Shown here piece by piece: positions 46,601 to 58,827 of a stretch of DNA of 64,000 nucleotides. Both the position numbers and the translations under genes were made by a program. The DNA lies in contig JASJZH010000002.1 in NCBI GenBank assembly GCA_037178975.1, positions 4,650,001 to 4,714,000 on the forward strand, written 5' to 3'. This DNA is from Oscheius tipulae. Lineage: Eukaryota; Nematoda; Chromadorea; Rhabditida; Rhabditidae. Every line of letters begins with the position of its first letter. Position 1 is the stretch's first letter. The notes below the pieces were generated by a model that saw nothing but the letters and a program-made list of their open reading frames with translations, was not told the origin of the DNA and did not search any database.

Positions 46601-49600
46601 TTGGGTCCTTTCGAACATACGCAGTCTCCATAAAAACTTGACTTTTATGAGGTTGGTCGGAAAACTTGTTCTTATGTAATATGCCTAATGGGGTTGAATG
46701 CTTTCAAGTCTTTACAAACTACTCTCCCGTTCCTCCTTTACAAGAATGCCTTGTTAGGACAATAGGTAGCTCGGAGTTATGTCCTAGGCCAGACAAATAC
46801 ACGGGAAGAGACTGAGAGCACTGACGTCATAGTGGCTCTTGACTTGCGGGCGACTCTCTACCTGGTGCTCTCTCGAATATCTTCTTTACTCTTTTTGATC
46901 TGCCCGGTTCGCGTTTCATCATCGCGCCGCCAGATGACTTCCTGGAGTCCTCATCTCTCTTTACCTGCTTCTCAATAATGTCACTCTACGGTTTCTCTCT
47001 TTGTGCTCTCTTCTGGCTTATGCATTATGCATCACTGAACGAGAAGAGAGAGGCGTGGAGATGAATCAGCTGCACTTCTATCTTCTGTTTATTTGCCAAA
47101 GGTATCGCTCTGAGATTAAGTGCTCCTGGGTGTGAAGAGTGGGGATAAAAATGGATCTCACCTCAATTTGCTTTCATTACTCTTATTGGTTCCTTTGCTC
47201 CTTTTTCTCCCGAATTCGGCTTTAATGACGGTCGACTGGCAGCTGGACTCTCTCTGCTAATTCGGTTGGCTCCAGACCGATTTGCAATCCGCTGCTTTCT
47301 CTCCTTCTCACCTAAATCTATCCGTCCTGATTAGCTCTCCCGTGCTTTATTGGAGCTCTTTTTCTCAGAACTAGAACAGCCTCTCATTCTCTCTAAAACA
47401 GCGCCAAAGTGTCTACTAGTTCTTGGTCTCGGTGCGACCAGTACTCTGTTGCAAAAGTCTTTTGCCCTCAATTTTGAGAACTTGCGGCTGAGCAAAAGCC
47501 GAACGGATAATCTAGTGGCACGTGAGGACAAACTGTTTTTCTACTACACAACTGGCTGAGCCTGGTTTATTTCCATGAATAAGCTGGATAATTTTGCTTA
47601 TAGGAATAGCCTTTCTTCTTGCATATTCCTCGAATTCGTGACCTCGCAATGCGGCACGTGTTTGACCTAATTAGGAAAAGTCCACCTGCTCTTAGAAGCC
47701 AGCAGATTATTTCCCCGCATTCAATCACTTTGTCAACCTTCTGTCCTCAAACATTTTTCCTCGAGTCACAATCACGGCAACTATCTCTAAGGGTCTCCTC
47801 TTTCCCTCTTAGTTCTTCACTTATAAAGAATTCAGTTTCATGACATGTCATGGAGACAGCGTTCGACCAGTGCGCGACTCTGTGTCTCGCACGGTAAGAC
47901 CAGTAAGTATTTCAGAGTTAAAACACAGTGAAAAAAGAATTAAAACGGGTCTAACATCCCAATAAAAACTGATTTCAGGCGTATGCAGCGAATCGTCGAT
48001 GGAGAGCAACTGGTCTGGCTCTACCTCGACCACGAACCTGCTCCGTCTCCGCAGCTGTCTAGGCCATTCGGATCCGCAGATCTCTGCCGGTTCCAGCCAT
48101 TCACAGAGTCCCAGGAGTAAGGTCAGTATGCTCATTATTTGTCCGAAATTAGTCTATGAGTCATCGGGAATCGATAGCTCTCTCTCTCTATTCCGGTGTC
48201 AATTTTCCCTAAAAGAGGGCTGATTGGGTTTCTCACGCTAATCATTGACAATGCTTCCTTGTTTACTCGGTCACATCATGTTGTCGAAAATGCGGGAAAA
48301 CCGGTTGACGGATTGCTGGAAATAACTTGGTCCAAATGCCTCGGAGACATCTGTTATCCTACATCACATGGCGGTGCCTCCCCTCTGCGATGAATTATCT
48401 AATCTCAGGATGTTCTCATGGGCTTCCTTCCAGGATTTCTTCTCCGGACATCAATAATGTGCTGAAATACTAGATTAGCTTAATTGATTAACGCCCAGAA
48501 AGAGCCCTGTGGTAATTGGCTCGACCCCTCTCTCTTCGCCTAGGGGCGGGACTCCGTGAGGCAACGGAAGCATTCTCGAGCTCGCGCTCGCTCTCCCGGC
48601 AACAATGACGGAATCACCTTATTAGGATTCGATCGAGAGAGTCACTTGTGTTTAATCTCGATCTCTCTGTGATTCCTACGATCTCTACTTCTTTGTATTC
48701 TGGGCTAGATGGAAACCTCGTTAATCATGGAGAGAAGACGGTCCAGGAGATGTTCTCTCCCTCTTCTGCCTCATGGCCTCCTACTCGGACAGTCGGGCAA
48801 TACTGGCCCGTTAGCCAGACCTGTTCAACATACCTGGCGTCAGCAACAACCTCGCTATTCTATCTGTTCGACCGAATCACTCCGTGTTCCTAGTCCCATT
48901 GCGAATCGGAAGAGAAGTCCTTCCAGAGGAGCCACTCGCCGTGTCGGCCTGGATCTCGGTCATCACAGTCCTCCCGTCTCTAGTATTCAGTCCAGTTTCT
49001 TTGATGACTCGCCTCTCGACTACGGCCGTAGAATGTCGTGCTCTTTTACGGTGAGTAGTCACTGCCAAATGTGGCTCGATTCATGCTTCATTACGGAGCC
49101 ATTGGATGGCCTTTTTGATGTGGGGGAGTGAGAATGGCCTAGAGTGTGGATGCTAATTGGAAACTGAAAATGCTACCTCTGCGCCCAAGAATATGTGCAA
49201 GTTTGGCAAACTACGTTATAAAAGACGAAGCCAATTCTTCTCCCTTTTGGGCGCATAGATCTGCTCCTGCCCTTTTTTGGCAGATTGGATTATGTCACAG
49301 GAAATAAGGAGTGGTGCCTGATCTCGTAGTATCCAATTAATCTTCCCAGTATTGTCACCAAACAGCGTGGGTGCGATAACCCCCCAACGGCGGCTGTTTT
49401 AATGAATTTAAAGTGGGTTTTCTGACGCGTAGAAGTGCCTTATCGTGGGCTCATGAAATTGTCATCAAAGGCAGCTGTTCCTCAAAAGTCACTGATAGAA
49501 TCGTGCTCTTTTCCCCTGTTGGAAATAGGAAGAGTAATCGTCAGCCACTTATTGACGTCTGTGGAAATAAAGCGACGTGAATGTATCCATCACCCGGAAA

Positions 49601-52600
49601 AACACGCGAGTACACATGATTAATTGACGAATATTAGACTCTGCGGTAGTTGCTGAGGCATTTTAGGTGAAGGGGAATAGCTGCTGAAAACAATTATCAA
49701 CTTTGTGTTGTTTTTCCTGGATGCCACGCAGCGAATAATTCATTCGCGAAAGCAAATTGTAGGCGAGGGTCCAAAAAACATTGTTCCCAATTCATGAAGA
49801 CTAATTGTAGCGGAAGGATTGTTTTTATTTGAAACTGGAGAGGGTCTGTGATTGATAAACAGGAAGGTCAAACATTTGATAGGCTAAGGGGTCTGGATCT
49901 GACGTGAGACAGGTGCAATAAGCCTAGAGACAGGTGTAAATCTTGGCACCTGGCTGTCAGAAACGTTCCCAAGATGGACGGGACCAAAAGCACGCAAGAA
50001 TTGCATTTCGGCGAGAATGAAAAATAAATGGAATTCGATAATTTGCATGTCGGGGCTGTCGTTTTCCACTCTTTTGGGGCCTTGAGATTTGTGCCGCCTA
50101 TTGGATGTTGAGAGTGAGTGAGAGAGAAGCGCTAGTCGATTCTCGACTCACTTTGTCCTCTTCTCTCGAAAACTTCTTACATTCTATTCGTTCCCCCTTT
50201 CTTAAGTCCATCTCTTCTCATCTAGAGGCGGAATTTCAGTCGTCCCCCTGGGTCATAAAATCTCATATTCGTGACATGAACATAGCCCTTTCTTCCTAGC
50301 CATGTTCGGCTACAAGAAGTCCTCGTCGTTCGCTTCCTCCGGAGCTGAGGAAAGCCCTTGGCTCCGGTTTCCGACCATGTTGGCTCGCCTGACGAGACAG
50401 CGGAATCGCCACGAGGCTCATGTCGGTCGGAGTGTGAGCTGTTTCGCGATGGGGCAGCAGATTCATCAGCCGCTTCACGAGTCCTACAGTCTGTCTCCAG
50501 TCACCAAGCTGCGGGTACGACGGGTCCGAAAACAAAAATGGAACTCAGTTTGTTGTTGTTCTCCATTGGCAGCACGTGCCTCGTAGGTATTTGCGTCCAG
50601 CCCTTTTGCAAAGTTTGGGCAGATAACTCGGGCTCACACATGACCCTCATTTGTTATGTGTTTCGATTTTTGAGAGGGGCATGAGTTCCGCGCGTTATTG
50701 GGTTAGCCGTTTTCCTTTCAAGGGATCTTTCTAACTTCTGTTCTCCAGAGAGACATTCAAGCCCTGTCGGTCAACCCGCGCTCCAGACATGGACTCAACA
50801 CGTCGCCAATTATGGCGCCCAGGTGCAGAAGTCCGCAGGCGCGACAACAAGGGAGTTCGAAAGGACCTCCAGTCACCGTCCCTTTGAGGTTTTCTAATTC
50901 GAATAAGCGCAAATTAACAGCGATTTTAGATCTTATTCTACGCGAAGTGGAAGCTCTCTGATGGCTCCCCAGCACGACAATCGACGCTGGTCACTGGCTT
51001 CTCTTCCCTCTACAAGTGGCTATGGGACACCGGGCAGTAATTCTGCTTTCTCGGTTTGTCCTATTCCTAGGAGACTTTAACACACACCTTCAGAGCCAGT
51101 ACTCTTCGTCCGAACACCTGGCGGAAATGCTCGAATGCATGCGGATGGCAGGAAGTGCCGGTGGACGATTCGACAGCAATGAGAGCTATCCGTCAAACGA
51201 TGACCATGGATTCCGACCGAGGAGCAGAAGTTTAACGCGAGTCTTTTTGTTAGTTTGTAAAGATCGAGATTCTAGAAGTCCAATCAAATTCGGCATGGAG
51301 CCCAATATCGAAATTGTGAACCGAAATAGTGTCTACAAAGAGCGCTTCCCCAAGGTAATTTTGCCGCTGTTTTCCGCTAGTCAAGGGCTCTTCTTTTAGG
51401 CCAAGATCCAAATGGAGCAGCGTCTGCAGTCATTTGTGACGGAAAACGCCCATCTGAGCGGCGGTGCCTCCTCCTCGACAACCACTGAACCGGAGCCGGT
51501 TGACGTTCGAAACTTTCGCAAGTCCATGGTCCTCGAAGCTGAGAAGAGCGCCGATCGCAACCTTCTTCGTCTTTTGGCAGATGGAGCCACTCGTTTTTTA
51601 CATCATCAGATTGTCGAGGTTCCTTGAAATTCCTTTTGCTGACCATAAGTGTCATTCAGATCGCAGCCGATTGTCTTGCCAAGTCGATGGACGACTCGAT
51701 CACCTGCTCCTACTTCTGTGAAATGAGTCAGAGGTTGGACGAGACTTTGAATGAGGTAGTCTTATTCAATTTAAAATTTTATCGAATAACGTTAGGCGAG
51801 ACAAAAGTCGAGTCAAGAATCCTATTCGCTGCTGTCGAAACTGGTCAAACAGCTCCTGATGATTGTCAGTCGTCCAGCCCGACTTCTGGAATGCCTCGAG
51901 TTCGATCCCGACGAATTCTATCACCTCCTCGAGGAGGCTGAAGGCGTCGTGAGAGAACAGCTCGGAAGCGGAACGGCGAGAGTTCCCGATCTGCCGCAGT
52001 ACATTATCGGAAAGCTCGGACTGGACAGGGATCCTTTGATGGACGTGGAGCCAAGAGCCGAATCTCCGCCCTCAGCTTCACAAACGGCAAGGAAAGATGA
52101 GCAGCCGAGTACGAGTCGTCAATGGAGTGAGCAAAGACCGCCATGTGAGGAAGATTTTGAAACCATTCGGGTTCGTTTCGTCTGTTTTTGCATCCAATTT
52201 GAAGCAATTTCAGTTAATTAGCAATGGCGCTTATGGAGCTGTTTACCTAGTCCGTCATCGCGAGACGCGACAGCGTTTTGCTCTGAAGAAGATGAATAAA
52301 CAGACGCTCTTATTGAGAAACCAAGTTGATCAGGTATCGTGTTTATTATACTCCGGGAAGGAGTAAGGTTATAGGTCTTTGCGGAGCGAGATATTCTCAC
52401 GATGGCCGATAATCCATTCGTCGTCAGTTTCTATGGCTCATTCGAAACGAGGCAATATCTATGCATGCTGATGGAATACGTCGAAGGTTCGCAAATCTTT
52501 AAAGGGATACTGGCGGAACCATTTTTGTAGATGCGTCCCGTCACGAACTTCCGTTTTTTTTAAATATTTTTCGGTACTTTACACATATTTTCATAACTTC

Positions 52601-55600
52601 TAAGTGTGTTTAATCGACTTAGCGTCAAATCTACCTAGATACGTCTACTTCGACGTCAACAATGACAAGAACAATGAAGAAAATTGAGGAAACACTGTTC
52701 TTCTCCCCTTATTCTCTTTTTCTACATTTTCTGGTCTTTTTGACGTCGAAGTAGACGTTTCTGCGGTAGATTTCGACGCTGAGTTGAATAAGCACACTTA
52801 GAAGCTATGAAAACGCGTGTAAAGTACCGGAAAAGGCAAAAAATGCATTTTGAGCCATGTTTGTGGCGAGACCCATCTCTAGAAATGGTTCCACCGTCCT
52901 CATCCCCTCGTAGTGACAATATCCCTTTAAATTTGCCTAACATAATGACTGTGTAGGTGGCGACTGTGCAGCCCTGCTCAAGAATGCCGGAACTCTGCCT
53001 ATCGACCTCACCAAACTGTACATTGCCGAGACACTCTTAGCCATCGAGTATCTTCACTCCTACGGAATCGTTCATCGAGATCTCAAGCCCGACAAGTAGG
53101 CTATTTCCAAAGAATTCTGAGTGGCATGTACTCTTTCAGTCTTCTGATCACGGCAATGGGACATATCAAACTGACAGATTTCGGTCTTTCAAAGATTGGT
53201 TTAATGAGCAGAACGACTCTAGTGGCCGAGGGTGTTGATGTGGCCGAAGCACAACAATTCAAGGACAAGCAGCTTTGCGGAACTCCAGAGTATGTTCTCT
53301 TCCAAGTTTAGCATAAAAAGATGTTCAGATACATCGCTCCGGAAGTGATTATTCGTCAAGGCTACGGCAAGCCGGTCGACTTTTGGGCCCTGGGAATCAT
53401 TCTCTACGAGTTCTTGATCGGAGTCGTGCCATTCAGTGGCGAATCACCGGAAGATCTCTTCAGCAATGTTATTTCTGGTAAGAAGGTGGCTCTTTGCCCT
53501 TCAATCCAATCCATTTCAGAAGACGTGGAATATCCGGAAGGGGAAGAAGCTCTTCCTTCGGAAGCCGAAGATCTGATTCGAAAGTTATTGGAGAAGAATC
53601 CCACACAGAGAATCGGCTCTGGAAATCCTAACGGTGCGACAGAAGTGATGGCTCACGCCTTCTTTAACGGACTGGATTTTACAACGCTGTTGAGGGAAAA
53701 GGCCGAGTTTGTTCCGCAGCTAGACAATGAGGAGGATACCAGCTATTTTGACAGTCAGTTTTCATCTTGTTCTCTAGATTATAATTTTTTTAGCCCGTGC
53801 TGAGAGATACAATCACGACGCGGACTCTTGCGGAGAGGATGACGGAGCCCCGATGTTCCATTCCTTCTCGACTGCCAGTCCTCGTCACTCGATCATCTCC
53901 CTTGACCCCCAGCAACTGGCTCAAGCTGCTCAATCAGCCCCGACTCCGTCCGTCTCTCCGTTGAGTGATAATCGCTCGAGGAAGCCCTCCACCGCGACTC
54001 AATCCAGTGAGGATCAGGGAACTGACAGCGCCGATTTCACGTACGATGGACCCTCGGCCTCAGCTGTTCTTCTTCGACGACGTTTCTCCGCCCAGAGACA
54101 AGCCAATTTCTCTACGAGTTCCAGCGGAACGACCGGCACTGGCTGCATGAATACGGCAGGGAGTTCCACGGACAGCAGCATGGATGCTAGTCATGTGAGT
54201 ACCGTCGTTATTCCCGACGTCCACAAGTCTGCTCTTCCTCGATTCGCTATCAGCTGTGACCCGGACGAGTTGGGAGAGCATCGACAGCACAAGGAACTGT
54301 CTCCAGTCGATGAGTCGGTCCGGTTCAGGGTACGTTCTTTGTTTGACTGAATACGGTATACCTTCTAATATAAACACCTGCGAATACGTAATTGCGTATT
54401 TCTTACGTAAGGGGGTGCTTATTTTAGAGCTTTTATGGTATCCGAATTTAGAACCAGCCCTCGCCGCTTCAACTGGTCATCCCTCCCGCGGCTAGCAACA
54501 CCTCACCGAAAGGAGAAGCCACCTACGTTCTCGCCTCGAATAGTCAACTCTCGCCTGGAGGAGGTTCAGCCTCGTCGGCCTCGTCAGTAGACGGATCTCC
54601 TCAAACCGTGGCCGAACATCTGAGTCCGAGCTCGTCTCTCAAACCAGCTATCGTAATCAGGTTCCTTTTTTTCAAAAAAGCTTAATAAATGTGGTTTAGA
54701 AAAGGCCCTCTTGGCTTTGGATTCACGTTGAAAAGTGTCCGTGTTTACCTGAGCGAGCAGAGTGACTACTTCACCATAGAGCACATTGTTACGGCCGTGG
54801 TTGAAGGAAGTCCGGCCTTCGAAGCCGGTCTCCGTCCGAACGATCTTATCATCCAAGTCAATGGACAATCCGTGCACAATCTGACTCATCCTCAGCTGAT
54901 GCATCGCCTTCTCAGCTACGGAAATGAACTCTCCATGAAGGTAATTTGCCTTTTTATCAGATTTAATAAGCAAATTCAGGTAACTCCACTCGCCTCTACT
55001 TCAATCAAGGAAGGAGCTCCGAGGAAGAGCGTCGGAAAGATGGCCAAGAAGAAGCCGAAGAGACCTCAGAGACGGGTTCCACTGGAGAAGAAACCTCGGA
55101 AACCGTCGTCTCTACTTCGTCGATTGAGTGGTAAGAGGAGCACGAACGATATCGTACCGGGAAGTTCCAGTCAGAAGCAGACATTCATTCCGAGGTCAGT
55201 GTTTAGACCTTTTCGAAAAAATGTACTGTTTAAGATCTGTATCGAGTCAGGATGGCGGCATGTTACAAGCGACGACGTCTGCTCCCAACACTCTACCCAC
55301 GACAACGGCTACAACAACGACATCTATGACTACAAAACGAATGAGTGACGTCGGTCTACGCGAGGAAAATCGCTCGCCACTGGCCTCTTCTCGTCCTTCT
55401 TCCTTGAGAGGACTAAAACAGATTCCGCCCCTTCCGAGCAGTACGGCCACAAAAATGCCGACGTCGCCTATCCCGGTCAGTCCGCTGGCTCGCAGCGAAG
55501 CCTCTTCCTCAACTTGTACAGTTACATCGACCGTGTCCGCTCCGTCAGTCCTTCCGGAACCTCCAAAAGTTAATCGGTAATTTTCTTTCCTACCTTAAAT

Positions 55601-55698
55601 ACCAATAATTTAGTCGAACACCGAGTCCATCACAGCTGTTGAACTCGAGCAGTCGCTCGTTGATGAGTCGTCTGCTGCACAAGGACGACTGTTCATAA
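43630..55698 (+). CDS. kin-4: MAST-family Ser/Thr kinase (KIN-4 type) with PDZ domain
   Basis: This is an AGC-type microtubule-associated Ser/Thr kinase. The constant part runs from 50749: a Ser-rich block with [18 protein letters not shown], the MAST pre-kinase domain ([32 protein letters not shown]), and the kinase proper. The kinase has [13 protein letters not shown], the Lys in [35 protein letters not shown] and an AGC tail with EDTSYFD. A Ser-rich linker leads to a PDZ domain ([27 protein letters not shown]) and a Lys-rich tail. The stop is at 55696-55698. All catalytic residues are present. Upstream exons (43630-43694, 43956-44040, about 44842-45252, 46203-46413, 46453-46581, 47979-48121, 48709-49050, 50302-50514) are Ser/Arg-rich. 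Several begin with ATG after an acceptor, so alternative starts are likely. Phases do not let all of them form one transcript. Confidence 0.94.
52491..52936. repeat. Foldback (MITE-like) inverted-repeat element filling a MAST intron
   Basis: The intron 52488-52956 inside the kinase domain (between the EG and GDCA codons) consists almost wholly of an imperfect inverted repeat. The left arm is 52491-52660, the right arm 52740-52936, with a loop of about 80 bp. The termini pair as gcaaat...tttaaagggata against its complement. The inner ends include an exact 18-bp match (acgtctacttcgacgtca on the left, its complement at 52741-52758). There is no open reading frame. The structure fits a non-autonomous foldback transposon. 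I could not identify a clear target-site duplication. Confidence 0.8.
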
Positions 55699-56228
55699 CT
55701 CCCATTACTTATTTCCTTAATTCTATTTGAGACATTTTTTCGCTGTCCGGGTAGCCCTTTTGAATGTTGGACATTTTGTTAATTATATGACTCCCTGTGA
55801 GAGTAGCTAAAACGAGTTTCAACCGTCCCTAAACCCATTTACAAGTTTTATTACGAGAACCCCTCCTTGGTGTGAAATTTATGAGCTAGAGTAAAAACGG
55901 GTTGAGCTACGGCGTAGTGATCGACCACCAAGAATCTTCTACTTGTAAATAATGAAGTTTTAAGCCGTCGTTTGCCCAATTATGCTTCATTACGAATGCT
56001 ACAATTATTAGCAGTGTATACCGAACAGGACTCGTATTGCTTAAACGGAACAATGGGGCAAGAGAAATAGGGGAAAAATGCTCTATCCAAGAAAACGATA
56101 CTCGCATTTCTATTACTTATTACTGAATGTACAATATTATTAGTGGAGGGAAACACGTCTCTAGATCATGTAACATTGAGCACAGACTATACAGAAAAGG
56201 AAAGACTGGGAAAAGACTGACGGGAACT
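55699..56228. other. Convergent 3' regions of the MAST and CCCH genes
   Basis: Non-coding sequence, presumably both 3' UTRs. No AATAAA near enough to be assigned with confidence. Confidence 0.4.
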
Positions 56229-58827
56229 CTACCAAAGTTCCGTGGTCGTCAGATTGCGGGTCAACTCTTCGGCCAGATTCTCCAGACCCATTGTTCGGAA
56301 GTAGTCTCGTTCGAAATGTTCCTCATCCGAGGTGGTCAAGTTGACAGACGAGGAAGAGACGGTCGAGAAAGGAGAAGAGCCTCCACTGCCGTAACCAGAG
56401 GTCAGACTGACTCTGTTCGGAGTTGTACTAGCTTCGAAACCTGAATGAATGTAATAGATATGGTAGAGAGAAATGATACTCACATCCAAAGAGGCCGACA
56501 AAATCGACCTGGTCTTCCGTCTTGTCAGAGAAGAAATTGGCCGGTTCGAGAGGCCAGCTGGGATGAGGACGAAGTTGAGGTCGAGTTGGACTGCTTCCGA
56601 ACACTGGCTCCATGTCAGGGGATACTGATCTCACAGGAGGAGGACTAGGCTTCTGTGGAGTGATTTCTGCCAGTGCGTGGCGTTGTGAAACCTTGAAACT
56701 TTTTTTTAGAGTAGTCTTTGTGACAGCGAGTTCAGGGGACTGTTTAGGGGTGGGCCAATAAGAGTTATGGCTAGAAGCAGGAAGAGTACGAGCGATGGTT
56801 GTAGTGTTCGGTCTGTTACGAAAATTGTAGTGGGTACTAGTCAGCGAAATTCCGGGACAGTCAACTGTTTTTAAAACAAGAGTTTCAAGACGTGTCAAAC
56901 GGGACCAGTGAATAAACACAGAGAACAGTTTCCGTGTGGGGATAGCCTGGAAATCCACGTTTCAAATATGTGGTCACAGGCTGTTTGTTCAGGCTCAAAA
57001 ACTCACTTCGACAAGTTTGTCTGGTCGAATATATGCATTGTTTCCATTCGTCGACGACACGCCAGGATGGATGAAGAGACAGCGAGTCCCATAAGGGCAC
57101 AATCCCGTCGTCGTGTACTTGTCACACAACTTCGTCTTGTACTTGCTGTTCTGTTTTGGCATTACTCTGAAAATGTGGGAGTGGGTGTGTAAAGAGATGG
57201 GGACTCACTTGGATGGACGGAGTTCTGTCTCTCCGTGGGCGAAACGACAGTTTTCTGCGAAAGAACAGACCTTGGATTCGAGCCACGCTTGACACATTAC
57301 TGTCTTGTACGAGTCTGGCTTTGGAGACTTTTTGCCGGAGTTCTGACGAGCATTTCTGAAAAGAGTTCGGTCAGTTCAATTGATCTTTTCCCCCAGTAGA
57401 CACAGGTTTGGAGTGTATATCTTACAAATTTTTAGACCAAATCGAAAGCCTAACTTTGATGGAGACTGCTGGGGAAATACGCAAAATATGGCTGAGAAAC
57501 ACCGCCTCAGTCAATTGGAGAGTCCTGGAAAGGAATTCTAAAGATGCGGTATCCCTCCCCCTCTGATGCAAAATCGCGTTCTTAATCATGCCTGAGAAGA
57601 CGCGAGTTCCGTGAGAATCTACGTCACAGGTCCAGAGACAAAACAATTGAATTGGAGGAGAAGAAACTCACGAAAAAGACTCCTGGAAAGCCTGTTGAAT
57701 GAGTTGAGGAGGGAAGGGGAAGTCGGCACCCATAACGCCGCGAGAGGAACTGCTGAAAGAGACAAGAATCAGCTGACCAACACGTGTGTGCTCTGCCATC
57801 CGACAGGAGGCACCTTTTCGAAAAAGAGAGAGTGAGAAAAGGGATAAGAAGAATCAGCCATTCAGCGGAAATAGGAACCATAATCTGAATGGATGAGGAA
57901 GAGGAGGGGAGAAAGGAAAACAGATTTGATCCACACACTTCCGCCTCCAAAAACGAGGATGAAAAAGTGTAGTTTTGAAACCCATCGGATAATAGGGACG
58001 GAAGTAGAATGTGGCAAGGTCGTCGACAAGCATTGGGGAAGACCCCCTCGACTGGCAGTATAGACACAACGCGACTGAAAGGGGCGGGAATGGGAGAGGA
58101 AGGGGCTCAGCGGGAAGTACAGACAGAGTGCAGTCGTCCGTCGGTCATGAGACCAGCCAGCTAGTTACTCCCTCTCTCCCTCTCTCTCTCTCTCCCCGGG
58201 GAAATGGAAGATCAGCTGGACCAACATATGTTGTAACTCACTCTCTGTCCTTCTTCCTCTGATTCCAGTCAGACGGCAGCTGACCCGAGGAGAAGTTCAA
58301 CTGGAATGAGACTTTCAGAGAATCTGAGTCACTTCTCTTACCTGGAAGATTGGACTCGAAGGAGCTGAGACTCCATCACTGGAACCGGAAGACAACGAAG
58401 AGACGGGACGGCCAGAGGGCATGCTACAACTATCCGAATAGTTTTGGGGTATTTTAAAGGTTTGTATGTGTGACTGATTATGTAAAGTGAATGGGGATTA
58501 CGGTGGAGTGACTACTACATTGACATAGATGGACTCTGTCGAGGTCAGTTCCGCTTCCAGAGCTCTTTTCTCACGCAGGCGGTCTCTTTAAAAAGTCCGT
58601 TCTTATTGTGACTCAGGCTGACTGTCTTTATGACATTTGGTAGACAGACGGTCTGTTGACCGAGTTATGTCGAAAGTACTGGGATTTCCCTTTCGAAAAC
58701 TGTCCAGACTGTTGTTAGATGTACACTTTCCGTTCATACCCCCGGACTTTGTCTCTCTTCCCATTAACGGTACCTTCTAGAATGTTCTCACTCACCTGTT
58801 ATATTGCCCATCAGAGTATCGGAACAT
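56229..58827 (-). CDS. Tandem CCCH zinc-finger RNA-binding protein (TIS11/TTP-like)
   Basis: TTP-type tandem CCCH proteins bind AU-rich elements in mRNA 3' UTRs and control decay or translation; worm members (POS-1, OMA-1/2, MEX-5, GLA-3) act mainly in the germline and embryo. Finger 1 is YKTVMCQAWLESKVC, then SFAENCRFAHGETELRP. Finger 2 is YKTKLCDKYTTTGLC, then PYGTRCLFIHP. Both have exact C-x8-C-x5-C-x3-H spacing and the YKT lead-in. The N-terminus is Ser/Gly/Pro-rich. The C-terminus has Pro-rich stretches and ends in ELW. The first exon (58827-58796, MFRYSDGQYN) joins 58423 in phase 2. Later joins at the (GA|C) and (TC|A) codons also fit, and the stop is at 56229-56231. Which worm paralogue it matches is not determined. 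Confidence 0.9.
58170..58194. repeat. Short (CT)n microsatellite
   Basis: A run of ct dinucleotides with occasional extra c inside a CCCH-gene intron. No function inferred. Confidence 0.7.

Noticed and set aside
57624..58067. 147-codon - strand frame
   Set aside because: Overlaps an intron of the CCCH gene; the zinc-finger exons join in phase when it is skipped.
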